A stretch of DNA of 64,000 bases from Desulfosporosinus sp. (GCA_003513495.1 DOPM01000040.1:30667-94666), one strand, 5' to 3'; shown: positions 43,291-52,086, numbered from the stretch's first letter. Program-made: numbers and translations. The notes: generated from the letters alone by a model not told the origin.

Positions 43291-43629
43291 TTAAACTAAT
43301 TCACTGGTAGATACGAAATAGGCCCTCGCGACTTCATAAACAAAGTTAATTGATTTAGAATTTTTTCCTGCCAAAAGGGCATTGAGCTTATTTAGTGTTG
43401 GGTCGGAATCATTTGAGGAAGAGTAAAGCAAAGCTGTAGGTTCCACTTCCAGGACGGTGCCTATTCTTGCTAATAGGTCTAAAGAGGGAGCCCTAAGGCC
43501 CCGTTCCAAATAGCCTATATAGGAACTACTCACATTAACTAGTTCAGCAAGTTTTTCTTGTGTAAGGCCCTTAGACTGCCGGAAAAGCCGTATGTTTTTC
43601 CCAGCGACCTCTTGAATGTTGTTAGACAC
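43291..43629 (-). CDS. XRE family transcriptional regulator
   Basis: Small DNA-binding protein of 112 residues. A Cro/C1-type helix-turn-helix fills residues about 10-66 (IRLFRQSKGLTQEKLAELVNV then SYIGYLERG), followed by a short C-terminal helical region for dimerisation. A GTG start follows AGAGGTGAT. It is divergent from the receiver/HD-GYP genes, 150 bases away, and could regulate them, although that is only positional. Resembles SinR/SlrR-type small regulators in size. Confidence 0.88.
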   Translation of the reverse strand: MSNNIQEVAGKNIRLFRQSKGLTQEKLAELVNVSSSYIGYLERGLRAPSLDLLARIGTVLEVEPTALLYSSSNDSDPTLNKLNALLAGKNSKSINFVYEVARAYFVSTSELV

Positions 43630-43792
43630 ACTATCACCTCTCCTTCAATTTTATGTTAGTCACCTCAAACATCTTACCGACTGTGTGTATGTAATTAGAT
43701 TGAAAAACAAAACATATAGTTATAGAATATAATATTAGAAGTCACGAAATATCAGATGTATATTATAGAGTGCTTAGGTGGGAGGAAGAAAA

Positions 43793-44191
43793 TTGTCGGG
43801 ATATATTTTAGTTGTCGATGACCAATATGGGGTAAGACTTCTTCTTCATACGGTTTTAGAGGAATCAAGTTATAACGTCAAAACGGTGGCAAGCGGGGCT
43901 GAATGTCTAAGCCTTGCGATGTCCTTTAACCCTCCATCGCTCATTCTACTAGATCAAAGAATGCCGACAATGACAGGACTGCAAGTATTATCGATGCTTG
44001 GTGAGGACTGTCAGGCTAAAAATATTCCAGTAATCATGATAAGTGCAGAATCCGATATAGAGGAGGTTGCACGAAGTCTAGGCGTTAAAAATTTTTTAAG
44101 CAAACCTATGGACTTAAACGTCTTACTCAAAACAGTTGAAGATACTTTAGCTAGGGCGAAGCTGAAACAAAGTGACGTTGGAAGGGGTTAG
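43793..44191 (+). CDS. Single-domain response regulator (Spo0F/CheY-like)
   Basis: Receiver domain of about 132 residues with no output domain. The acidic pair is in ILVVDDQ, the phospho-acceptor Asp in LILLDQRMP, the conserved Ser in VIMISAES, and Lys in FLSKPMD. TTG at 43793 follows GGGAGGAAG; a GTG five codons earlier overlaps that site. Its gene is almost contiguous with an HD-GYP gene, so the pair resembles an RpfG-like receiver/HD-GYP regulator split into two proteins. It could also be a phosphorelay intermediate for the orphan kinases. Confidence 0.88.
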   Translation: MSGYILVVDDQYGVRLLLHTVLEESSYNVKTVASGAECLSLAMSFNPPSLILLDQRMPTMTGLQVLSMLGEDCQAKNIPVIMISAESDIEEVARSLGVKNFLSKPMDLNVLLKTVEDTLARAKLKQSDVGRG

Positions 44192-44199
44192 AGTATTTG

Positions 44200-45291
44200 A
44201 TGAATTTGGTTCTAGAAAAGTTGCCACAAGGTTTCTTGTTTTTCGAAAAACAAGCCCCAATGGATTTGTTTGATGCCAGAGGCCTTCTTTTATTGACAAG
44301 AGGGCAACTAGTCACAGAATGGATCAGGGAACGCCTGGCAAGTAGTGAGGTATACACATTAAAATCTGAAGTAAAGACGGTTACTCATACTAAGTCTTTT
44401 CCTAAGGACCTATATTGGGATATCGTAGGTTCATTATGGAGTATTTATCACGATGTTGGGTTAATTACTTCTGAGCAGATTTCCAAAACTATGGTTAGTA
44501 TAGAGTGGATTATTAACGAGATTAAAGATAAATGTATTTACATAGATACTAATTCTCTGCGAGTAGATTTAGCAAGTTTCAAAGAACATGATTACTGTAC
44601 TTTTGTCCATGCTGTTAATGTTGCTATCCTCTCAGCATTAACAGCTAGGGAATTAGGTTATAAGGGGCAACGTTTAAGGTATCTTACAATGGGTGCTATC
44701 CTTCATGACATTGGTAAAATTAAAGTGCCCTATGAGATTTTGAATAAGCCAGGGCCATTAAGTAAAAGTGAATTCTACATTATTCAGCAACATCCACTTG
44801 AAGGCGAAGCGATGCTTCGAAATGCGGAGGTTTTACCAAGTATCTTAAATACAGTACGACAGCATCACGAACGTTGGAGCGGTAATGGATATCCTAATGG
44901 ACTAAGTGGATCTAGAATTCACCTAGATGCCCAAATTATTGCTGTAGCTGATGTTTATGATGCCCTAACTGCAGATCGGCCATACCGTAAAGCACTTCCA
45001 CCTTATCATGCTCTCGAAATGATATTAGCTATGGAGAAGGATTTTAACCCAATGGTGATCCAAGCATTTCGTAAATCCTTAAATCTTTATCCTAAAGATT
45101 CCTTAGTAACCCTTAATACTGGCGAAAGAGGTTTAGTTGTAGCTGTACCTACTAGTTTTCCGACACGTCCTCTCGTGCGACTGTTGTTTGACCGTAATGG
45201 GAAATATGTAGATAAAGATACATATATAGATTTGATGTGCGAGTTAACCTCTTTTATCATAGAAACTTCTTTCCGTAACTCTAAGGCCTGA
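44200..45291 (+). CDS. HD-GYP domain protein
   Basis: Predicted cyclic di-GMP phosphodiesterase of about 363 residues. A variable N-terminal region (to about 125) precedes the HD-GYP domain: AILHDIGKIKVPYEI, QQHPLEGE, QHHERWSGNGYPNGLSG, and AVADVYDALTADRPYR. A C-terminal extension (about 300-363) containing NTGERGLVVAV resembles the segment found after HD-GYP in Clostridial proteins. An ATG at 44200 and a TTG immediately before are both possible. It follows the receiver gene by about nine bases. Confidence 0.88.
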   Translation: MNLVLEKLPQGFLFFEKQAPMDLFDARGLLLLTRGQLVTEWIRERLASSEVYTLKSEVKTVTHTKSFPKDLYWDIVGSLWSIYHDVGLITSEQISKTMVSIEWIINEIKDKCIYIDTNSLRVDLASFKEHDYCTFVHAVNVAILSALTARELGYKGQRLRYLTMGAILHDIGKIKVPYEILNKPGPLSKSEFYIIQQHPLEGEAMLRNAEVLPSILNTVRQHHERWSGNGYPNGLSGSRIHLDAQIIAVADVYDALTADRPYRKALPPYHALEMILAMEKDFNPMVIQAFRKSLNLYPKDSLVTLNTGERGLVVAVPTSFPTRPLVRLLFDRNGKYVDKDTYIDLMCELTSFIIETSFRNSKA

Positions 45292-45372
45292 CTTCCAAAG
45301 GTAATTTAATTGACTAAAAAGGGGTATGCTGAAAAATATTGTTAAAAGTACTGTGAAAAAGGAAGAAGTGTC

Positions 45373-46344
45373 ATGGTTACGTATAGCCAATCATCAAAGC
45401 TAAGTCCAAACCGTCAAGCGTTTCCTATAGTTAAGAAATTCCTGGATAGAAGTGAACTTCTAAGGGTCAAAGTTCACAACTATAATAAGGTAACCGTGAT
45501 TGACTGCGGAGTTCAGGTTCAAGGTGGCTGGGAGGCAGGGGTTTTGTTTGCCGAAGTGTGCCTAGGTGGACTAGCCCGAGTAAACTTACATTGGTCAGGT
45601 TTAAATGGGTTACGATGGCCAACGGTAGAAGTTTATACAGATCATCCTGTGCGGGCTTGTTTGGCGTCTCAATATGCGGGTTGGCCCATTCAAAATGGAA
45701 AGTCCCTTGCTATGGGTTCCGGCCCAGGACGAGCCATAATTCATAAAGGAAGTGTATATGAGACCTCCTCGTGCTACGAAGACTACTCGGAAAGGGCGAT
45801 TCTATGTCTAGAATGTGAGGGACTTCCGTCAGATGAGGTCGTTCAGCATCTGTTAAAGGAATTAGGATGTGACCCTAAGAATCTTTATATATTAGTAGCT
45901 CCTACTGCTTCTCAGGTGGGTTCAGTTCAGATAGCCGCACGAGCCCTAGAAACGGGTTTGTCAAAGCTCATGGAATTAGGGTATGATCTAGAAAGGGTTG
46001 ATTCTGGCTGGGGAACATGTCCACTTCCTCCTGTAGCAGGTAATCAGCTTAGTGCCTTAGGACGCTCCAACGATGGAATTCTTTATGGATCAACCGTCCT
46101 TTATAATCTCAGAGATGAAGATGAGGTCTTAGATGCCCTAGTCAGGCAAATTCCGTTCTGCTCTTCGAAGGAATATGGGAGGCCTTTTTTAGATATCTAC
46201 AAGGATCATGTAAATTTTTACGATATAGACCCTCTGATCTTTAGCCCGGCAGAGGTATGGTTATGCAATTTAAATAGTGGGCGCTCTTTTCATGCCGGAG
46301 CTTTACGTCCGGATCTTTTGCGTGATTTATTTGACCTGACTTAA
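45373..46344 (+). CDS. mch: Methenyltetrahydromethanopterin cyclohydrolase homologue
   Basis: By family, hydrolyses N5,N10-methenyl-tetrahydromethanopterin to the formyl form in archaeal-type C1 metabolism. The 323-residue protein shows Mch landmarks: DCGVQVQGGWEAGVLFAEV with CLGGLA, ACLASQYAGWPI, AMGSGPGRA, ILVAPTASQVGSVQIAAR, and GRSNDGILYGS. Full length. No other tetrahydromethanopterin genes (fae, mtd, ftr, fmd) are near, and Firmicutes normally use tetrahydrofolate, so the true substrate may differ. Preceded by a short AGGAAGAAG ribosome site. Its last codons overlap the promoter of the c-di-AMP riboswitch. Confidence 0.88.
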   Translation: MVTYSQSSKLSPNRQAFPIVKKFLDRSELLRVKVHNYNKVTVIDCGVQVQGGWEAGVLFAEVCLGGLARVNLHWSGLNGLRWPTVEVYTDHPVRACLASQYAGWPIQNGKSLAMGSGPGRAIIHKGSVYETSSCYEDYSERAILCLECEGLPSDEVVQHLLKELGCDPKNLYILVAPTASQVGSVQIAARALETGLSKLMELGYDLERVDSGWGTCPLPPVAGNQLSALGRSNDGILYGSTVLYNLRDEDEVLDALVRQIPFCSSKEYGRPFLDIYKDHVNFYDIDPLIFSPAEVWLCNLNSGRSFHAGALRPDLLRDLFDLT

Positions 46345-46360
46345 TAAAGTGTGATACAAT
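46331..46360 (+). promoter_or_regulatory. Promoter of the c-di-AMP riboswitch transcript
   Basis: TTGACC (46331-46336), an 18-base spacer, and TACAAT (46355-46360) form a good sigma-A-type promoter at the very end of mch. A further TATAAT at 46370-46375 is an alternative -10 box. Transcription would start just before the riboswitch. Confidence 0.55.
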
Positions 46361-46399
46361 TTCTTATTATATAATATTGATAACTCAAATAGTGTTCTC

Positions 46400-46526
46400 G
46401 ATCGCTTAATTCTATTTAGAAGCGGGGAAACCATTTCCGGGGGTGAATCCTTCACATTTAGTAAAATTATTGTGAGGGTAGGGTTACTTTCGACCCGAAT
46501 CCGTCAGCTAACTTCGTAAGCGTTGA
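46400..46526 (+). promoter_or_regulatory. c-di-AMP riboswitch (ydaO/yuaA class)
   Basis: Class signatures in order: CGCTTAATT (46403-46411), AGCGGGGAAACCA, GGGGGTGAATCC (46439-46450), AGGGTTACTTTCGACCCGAA (46480-46499), TCCGTCAGCTAACTTCG (46500-46516) and TAAGCG (46517-46522). These match the ydaO/yuaA consensus. It is followed by a terminator but by no plus-strand gene: the next gene downstream, ending at 46643, lies on the opposite strand. Confidence 0.93.
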
Positions 46527-46582
46527 AAGAGAGGAATACACTTAGCTTTGCTTTGCGATTCCTAGCTTTCCGCTTTAGCTGT

Positions 46583-46610
46583 AACCCGGACCTTTGGTCG
46601 GGTTTTTTAT
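46583..46610 (+). terminator. Terminator of the c-di-AMP riboswitch
   Basis: Stem AACCCG-G-ACC / GGTCGGGTT (one bulged G), three-base loop, then six T. It is the likely c-di-AMP-responsive terminator. Confidence 0.88.
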
Positions 46611-46642
46611 TTTGAGGTATAATTGTTTGTATGGATTTCATG

Positions 46643-47221
46643 CTACTCAAGTAAGTGGTAAGTTTTTAAGTAGTTTAAAATATTTTCTTTTTCACTCATT
46701 TCAACATGAATCAGTGGTTGCTGTCTACCAGCAATGACTCCAGCCCACTTAAGATAGATTGTTTGGGTATAGGATTTATGGACAATTGGATCTGCATACC
46801 TTAGGCAAATTATTATGAAATGGGGATTAAGATTGGGTGCTTCAACAAGGTCTTGGTTATTAAGGGTTAGGAGTAAGCTGGTGGTAGTATCCCTTGGAAT
46901 GTCATTAACCACTGTATAGTCGTCAATAAGAATCGGCTTTTCCAACATTTGTTGCTCAAAAACCAAGGTCCTACTAAAAAGATTCGTAGCTGGATGAGTT
47001 CCAACGTTCTTAAATTTAAACTCGAACTCGAACCCTAATTCTTCGGCAAGATGAATTGTAGGAGATTCTAAAAAAGTGAAGTAAGGTCGTGCTGCTTCCC
47101 GCTGTGTTTGCCAGGTAGTGATAGAAATATAGACAGAAATAATTGACACTAAAGCAAAAATTGCCGTTGAAGCAGTGACCATGTTACCAGACCAGTTCCA
47201 TTTTTTAATGTTCCAAGACAT
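46643..47221 (-). CDS. Hypothetical membrane-anchored protein
   Basis: Unrecognised protein of 192 residues with one N-terminal helix (about 13-35) and a predominantly beta C-terminal region (for example FEFEFKFKNVGTHPATN), suggesting an Ig-like fold exposed at the membrane. AGGGGG lies six bases before the ATG. Its 3' end faces the c-di-AMP riboswitch terminator only about 35 bases away, so readthrough from the riboswitch would be antisense to it. Function unknown. Confidence 0.7.
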   Translation of the reverse strand: MSWNIKKWNWSGNMVTASTAIFALVSIISVYISITTWQTQREAARPYFTFLESPTIHLAEELGFEFEFKFKNVGTHPATNLFSRTLVFEQQMLEKPILIDDYTVVNDIPRDTTTSLLLTLNNQDLVEAPNLNPHFIIICLRYADPIVHKSYTQTIYLKWAGVIAGRQQPLIHVEMSEKENILNYLKTYHLLE

Positions 47222-47518
47222 GTTTGCCCCCTAATTTAGCATATTTTGATATGTATATTAGTAAATAAGCTAAAAAATTCATTAGCACTAACCAGTGCAC
47301 TCTATTTCAGCTAAGGGTAAAATTCGATACTTTGAAGCGGGGGACGCTGTATACGGCGTAATCTGGAACTATTCACAATTATTTTTCTGATTAAAGAATG
47401 ATAGGGAGGGAACAATAGCATATTATTAGATATTTAAAATGCTTCAATTCCACTTGTTATGGATGTTATAGATTGGGAAAAATCAATTAATTAATAGAGC
47501 TTAAAAGGGGAAGAGTAT
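47222..47518 (+). other. Intergenic region before citrate synthase
   Basis: About 300 bases, divergent promoter space between the hypothetical gene and citrate synthase. No hairpin terminator, riboswitch or ORF is evident beyond AAAAGGGGAAGAG before the citrate synthase start. Confidence 0.4.
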
Positions 47519-48889
47519 ATGAAATATGTAAATAATGAGCAGTCTGAAGAAATCATGTTGAATAAGCTAAGTAAAATGGCTGAAGAAAGTGGCTATATTA
47601 AACCTGAATTATATCGTAAATACGAAGTTAAACGCGGACTACGTGATTTAGATGGGAAAGGTGTACTCGTCGGCTTAACTGAGATTGGTGAAGTCCACTC
47701 CTACATTATGGATGAGGGTGAAAAGGTCTCCGTTCCGGGACGATTGATTTATCGCGGTATTGACATTAGGGATATCGTAAAAGGTTTCACTAAAGAAGAT
47801 CGATATGGATTTGAAGAAACTGCCTATTTACTACTCTTTGGAACGTTGCCAGACCTAAAGGCTCAAAAAGAATTTGAGGAACTTCTTTCAGTTTACCAAA
47901 GATTACCGGAAGATTTTGCTCGTGATGTGATTCTAAAAGCACCGAGCAAAGATATCATGAATACACTGGCAAGAAGTGTTTTAGCATTATACTCCTTTGA
48001 TGACAATCCTGATGATACATCAATGCAAAACGTCCTAAAGCAATGTCTTAGACTGATTGCCTGCTTCCCATCTTTAGCAGTCTATGGTTATCAAGCTTTT
48101 AGTCATTATCACGGCAATCAAAGTCTTTATATTCACAGCCCTCGAGCGGATCTAAGTATTGCTGAGAATATTCTAGCTATGTTAAGACCAGATAGCAGCT
48201 ATACAGCGTTAGAAGCTAAACTGCTGGATCTTGCGCTTGTGCTTCACGCTGAGCATGGTGGAGGAAACAATTCCTCCTTTGTAACTCATGTTGTAACTTC
48301 GACTGGAACGGATACTTATTCCGCAATGGCAGCAGCGATTGGTGCCCTTAAAGGTCCACGTCATGGCGGGGCGAATATTAAGGTTGTGCAAATGTTTGAG
48401 GATATGAAAGATAAATTGAAGGATTGGGAGGATGACGAAGAGATTGAGCAATACCTTACTCGGATTCTTTCCAAAGATGCCTTTGATCGTTCTGGTTTAA
48501 TCTATGGAATTGGGCATGCGGTTTACTCAATATCTGATCCGAGGGCGGTCATACTCAAGCATTATGTTTCCCAACTAGCACAGGAAAAGGGGTTAGTCGA
48601 CGAATTTAACCTATATGCCAAGGTTGAGACCCTCGCACCTCAGGTTATTGAAAAGGTCAATACAATGTATAAGACTGTCAGCGCCAATGTGGATTTCTAC
48701 TCCGGCTTTGTTTACAAAATGCTCAATATTCCAATGGAAATGTTTACGCCGATCTTTGCGATTTCCAGAATCGTAGGCTGGAGTGCACATCGTATTGAGG
48801 AAATAGCCAATAGTGGAAAAATTATTCGACCAGCTTATAAAAGTGTAGCACCGAGACGAAAGTATATTAGAATGAATGAGCGATCTTAG
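47519..48889 (+). CDS. Citrate/2-methylcitrate synthase
   Basis: Condenses acetyl-CoA (or propionyl-CoA) with oxaloacetate. The 456-residue protein carries GRLIYRGIDIRDIVKGF, the active-site His in HAEHGGGNNSSFV, GPRHGGANIKV, and the catalytic region GHAVYSISDPRA. The N-terminal extension of about 60 residues is typical of the longer Clostridial type. Monocistronic with its own terminator. Sequence alone does not separate citrate from 2-methylcitrate synthase; absence of prp genes nearby favours the first. Confidence 0.9.
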   Translation: MKYVNNEQSEEIMLNKLSKMAEESGYIKPELYRKYEVKRGLRDLDGKGVLVGLTEIGEVHSYIMDEGEKVSVPGRLIYRGIDIRDIVKGFTKEDRYGFEETAYLLLFGTLPDLKAQKEFEELLSVYQRLPEDFARDVILKAPSKDIMNTLARSVLALYSFDDNPDDTSMQNVLKQCLRLIACFPSLAVYGYQAFSHYHGNQSLYIHSPRADLSIAENILAMLRPDSSYTALEAKLLDLALVLHAEHGGGNNSSFVTHVVTSTGTDTYSAMAAAIGALKGPRHGGANIKVVQMFEDMKDKLKDWEDDEEIEQYLTRILSKDAFDRSGLIYGIGHAVYSISDPRAVILKHYVSQLAQEKGLVDEFNLYAKVETLAPQVIEKVNTMYKTVSANVDFYSGFVYKMLNIPMEMFTPIFAISRIVGWSAHRIEEIANSGKIIRPAYKSVAPRRKYIRMNERS

Positions 48890-48918
48890 AAAGATTGTGA
48901 CAAAACAAAATATGGTAT

Positions 48919-48946
48919 AAAAAGAGAAGCTTTTTGGCTTCTCTTT
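48919..48946 (+). terminator. Terminator after citrate synthase
   Basis: AAAAGAGAAGC pairs with GCTTCTCTTTT across a six-base loop and runs into a T-rich exit (TTTTG). Confidence 0.85.
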
Positions 48947-49090
48947 TGTATAGGCATAAAATCTTTATTTAGGCTTTTTACCCTAAGGTTTGTAGAGGGC
49001 ATAAATATCTTTTGTTGAAAAAAGAGGAAATTAGGCATTTTCGGTGAATAAGAATGAGAATTTGTTTAATAAGAAAGTGGGGTCACTTAG

Positions 49091-50830
49091 ATGCACAATA
49101 AGGGTGATAAGAAAAATGCCATAAACTACGGAATCCAAATAAAACTTTTGATAGGTTTTTTTGCTGTCTTGCTATTGACCTTGTTCATAGGGGGCGTTGG
49201 TTATTATGGCGTTTATAAGATGAATCTAGAATCTGAAGATCTAGGTGAACATTGGTTTAAAGCAACAAGTTCCTTGGCGGAACTAATCCAAGATACTGAA
49301 GACACTCGGCGCTATCTTTTAGGAGGATTTCTGATGCGTTCAGATTCGAGAACGTTTCAAGATCATAAGGCCCAATTTGCAATTATAAAAGTAAAATGGG
49401 AACAAGACTTTGCGGAATTTAATAGCTATGTAAAAACAACAGAAGGTAAAGCGAAAAGCGAGGCAATGAGGACATCATTTAATACCTACATAAACGATGC
49501 AGAGCAGGTTTGGATGTTAACTCAGGCAGGAGAGGATGTTGAAGCTAGGCAATTACTGACGCAAAAGAGTAAAGAAAGCTTTGACAAATTACTTATGGAT
49601 ATGGAAGAACAGATGGATTTTCAGGCCCAAGGCGGTAATCAAGCTGTGTTAGATGCAAAGGCTACTAAAAGTACGGTTTTGAGGATCCTGATTATTTTTG
49701 TTACGATTGCCTTGATTACAGGAGCAATTATAGCCTTTATGCTGGCACGGCATATTAGCCGTCCTCTTGCTGCGGTTACGAAAGTTGCACAGTCCATAGC
49801 AGAGGGCGACCTAACAGTTGACATGCCTGATATTAAGAACAAAGACGAAATCGGAACTTTAAGCCAGGCAGTGAGTGAAATGCTTTACTCACTTCGAGTA
49901 GTTATCGGTGAGGTTTTAATTCAGTCCGAGAGTGTGGCTTCAACTAGTCAAGAATTATCCGCTGCTTCTGAGCAGGCAACGGCATCAAGTGAGCAAGTGT
50001 CTGAAACTCTTGGCCAAATTGCTGCTGGTGCAACGGATACAGCAGTTTCAATTGGAGAAACCCTTAGTGTAATTGAACAGTTATCTTCAAATGCTCAACA
50101 AGTAGCTACAAATGCCGAAAGTGTTAGTCAAAGCAGTGAAAATGCAGCGCAGGCAGCTGAATTAGGAGCTTCTCAAGCAGAAAATGCAGTACAAAAAATT
50201 GAAGCTATTCAACAGGTTTCAGTCCAATCAGCTGAAGTAATATTTCGTTTAGGTGATCAATCAAAACAAATCGGCCAAATCGTTGATGTTATCAAGGATA
50301 TTGCAGATCAGACCAATTTATTAGCTCTAAATGCTGCAATTGAGGCGGCAAGGGCGGGTGAACAAGGACGAGGATTTGCAGTAGTTGCCGAAGAAGTTCG
50401 GAAGTTAGCTGAACAATCGTCCAACTCGGCAATCGAGATCGCATCGCTTATTGGAAACATTCAACGAGAGGCTGAACATGCTGTTGGGGTAATGGAAAAA
50501 GGTAAGATAGAAGTGGTTGCAGGAGTGGAAGCCGTTAATGTAGCCGGCAATTCCTTCCTAACTATTGTAAAAGAGGTTAATAAAGTAGTTACACAAATAC
50601 AACAAATTACTCAAGCTGCTCAGCAAATGGCCATTGGAACCTCCGAAGCTGTACAATCTGCGGAGAAAATTGGTGTTTCTGCTCAGCAAGCCGCTGCCAG
50701 TACCCAAGAGGTTGCCGCAGCTTCAGAGGAGCAAGCGGCCACGATGATATCAGTAAGCAAATCCGCAGAAGCCCTGGCTAAGCTTGGGGAAAGTCTCATG
50801 AGTGCGGTTGTCAAATTTAGGCTTAGCTGA
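49091..50830 (+). CDS. Methyl-accepting chemotaxis protein
   Basis: Chemoreceptor of 579 residues. First membrane helix at about 15-37, four-helix-bundle ligand domain (about 38-195, including QDTEDTRRYLLGGFL), second helix at about 200-222, HAMP (about 223-277), then the long coiled-coil signalling domain. The hairpin tip is DQTNLLALNAAIEAARAGEQ followed by GRGFAVVAEEVRKLAEQS, which interacts with CheA/CheW. No CheA, CheW or flagellar genes are nearby. The ligand is unknown; 4HB domains sense small organic acids in known cases. Confidence 0.95.
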   Translation: MHNKGDKKNAINYGIQIKLLIGFFAVLLLTLFIGGVGYYGVYKMNLESEDLGEHWFKATSSLAELIQDTEDTRRYLLGGFLMRSDSRTFQDHKAQFAIIKVKWEQDFAEFNSYVKTTEGKAKSEAMRTSFNTYINDAEQVWMLTQAGEDVEARQLLTQKSKESFDKLLMDMEEQMDFQAQGGNQAVLDAKATKSTVLRILIIFVTIALITGAIIAFMLARHISRPLAAVTKVAQSIAEGDLTVDMPDIKNKDEIGTLSQAVSEMLYSLRVVIGEVLIQSESVASTSQELSAASEQATASSEQVSETLGQIAAGATDTAVSIGETLSVIEQLSSNAQQVATNAESVSQSSENAAQAAELGASQAENAVQKIEAIQQVSVQSAEVIFRLGDQSKQIGQIVDVIKDIADQTNLLALNAAIEAARAGEQGRGFAVVAEEVRKLAEQSSNSAIEIASLIGNIQREAEHAVGVMEKGKIEVVAGVEAVNVAGNSFLTIVKEVNKVVTQIQQITQAAQQMAIGTSEAVQSAEKIGVSAQQAAASTQEVAAASEEQAATMISVSKSAEALAKLGESLMSAVVKFRLS

Positions 50831-50864
50831 AAATGAATAATTTTTGAGAATCTTGTGTTTTAAT

Positions 50865-50897
50865 AAATGCTCTAAGCTTTTGGCTTGGGGCATTTAT
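50865..50897 (+). terminator. Terminator after the chemoreceptor gene
   Basis: Thirteen-base-pair stem AAATGCTCTAAGC / GCTTGGGGCATTT (G-T pairs inside), five-base loop, short T-rich exit. Confidence 0.7.
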
Positions 50898-51035
50898 TGT
50901 ATTAGTCTGGCAGTAGGACAGGATTTACGCGAATTCGACATACGTAATATGCGATAATAAAAGATAAATTAGAATAGGAGTGTAATAGGGTGATTTATCA
51001 ACAAGTAGTATGTATTAGGTGATTTGAAAGGGTGA

Positions 51036-51515
51036 ATTATCATCAAAATCCCATTAATATCGATACTCTTACAGGGGATCCCTGAACAAATGGGCATTGC
51101 AACGTTAGCCTTTGTAATCGCTAAGATACCGATCAATTGGAAGAGTATCTTTTGGATTGGGACTATCTTAGCTTTAACTGCCTATATAGTTAGGATGTTT
51201 CCTATTCCCTTTGGAGTTCATACTATTGTGTTAATGTTCATGATGTCAATATTTTTAATTAAGATCTGTAGGGCTGAGTTCAGCATCTCCATTATTGCTA
51301 GTTTAGTAAGTTACGTAACTCTAGTACTCTTTGAAATTATTTGTCTATCCTTGTTAATGCCTGTTTTAGGAGTTACCCCGGAAAGCTTTATGACGGACTC
51401 GTTTGTACGGATTCTAATAACAATTCCTCAAGAAGTGCTTTTATTTTGTGCGGCTTTTTCCTTAAGGTATTTGTACTTAAAAAGAGGGGCTTATGATGAA
51501 TTTTACAGTAATTAG
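51036..51515 (+). CDS. Hypothetical membrane protein upstream of agrB (AgrC-like sensor portion)
   Basis: Membrane protein with about five or six hydrophobic helices and no kinase domain. It contains VRMFPIPFGVHTIVL and a late FAAFSLRYLYLK-like end, resembling the sensor region of AgrC-type proteins found near agr genes in Clostridia. The first ATG (51090) has no ribosome site and truncates the first helix; the frame is open to 51036, where AAAGGGTGA precedes ATT ATC ATC, so a rare ATT start is possible. Its 3' end overlaps the agrB start by 23 bases, so it belongs to the agr operon. Confidence 0.6.
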   Translation: MIIKIPLISILLQGIPEQMGIATLAFVIAKIPINWKSIFWIGTILALTAYIVRMFPIPFGVHTIVLMFMMSIFLIKICRAEFSISIIASLVSYVTLVLFEIICLSLLMPVLGVTPESFMTDSFVRILITIPQEVLLFCAAFSLRYLYLKRGAYDEFYSN

Positions 51516-52086
51516 CGAAAAAATAACGAATGGGTTAACCAGTGAATTAAGTTATAGTGAAGAGAAAAAGGAATTAATCAGCTATGCTATTGAGACCGCT
51601 CTCTTATCGATTTGTGGATCCTTCTTGATAGTTTTCTTAGGTTTTCTGGCCAATGCCATAATTCCTGTCCTTATTGCGGCTGTTTGTGGTAGTTTATTAA
51701 GAAGACTATCGGGGGGGGCCCACTTTAATACACCCGTAAAATGTTTAATTTACGGGGCCGTTATCTATACCTTAATAGGAGTAGCAGCAAAAGAACTCGT
51801 TAACTACTCGCTGACCAATCAATACGTTCTTATAGTGCTTTTACTGATTTCCTTTTTTCTTGTAGCTTTTTTAGCTCCAGTAGATTGTGTTGCTAAACCA
51901 ATCAATTCTAGGAACTTGAGATTAAAACTTAAGGTTTCTTCCATTGCATTTGTACTTATCTCGTGCATAGTTGTGATTTTAAATAATCATTCGTTAGTTA
52001 ACGTTAGTATGGTACTAGGTATTTTATACCAAAGCCTAACCTTACTTCCAATATTTAATAGAAGAGGAGGTGAATACAGCCTATGA
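51493..52086 (+). CDS. agrB: AgrB-like peptide-processing membrane protease
   Basis: Membrane cysteine endopeptidase that cleaves and cyclises the AgrD propeptide into a thiolactone signal. The 197-residue protein has the catalytic His77 and Cys84 in RRLSGGAHFNTPVKCLI, at the same positions as in Staphylococcus aureus AgrB, with about five membrane helices after. An ATG one codon later (51496) fits GAGGGG spacing slightly better. Its stop overlaps the agrD start (ATGA). This identifies a complete signal-production pair. Confidence 0.92.
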   Translation: MMNFTVISEKITNGLTSELSYSEEKKELISYAIETALLSICGSFLIVFLGFLANAIIPVLIAAVCGSLLRRLSGGAHFNTPVKCLIYGAVIYTLIGVAAKELVNYSLTNQYVLIVLLLISFFLVAFLAPVDCVAKPINSRNLRLKLKVSSIAFVLISCIVVILNNHSLVNVSMVLGILYQSLTLLPIFNRRGGEYSL

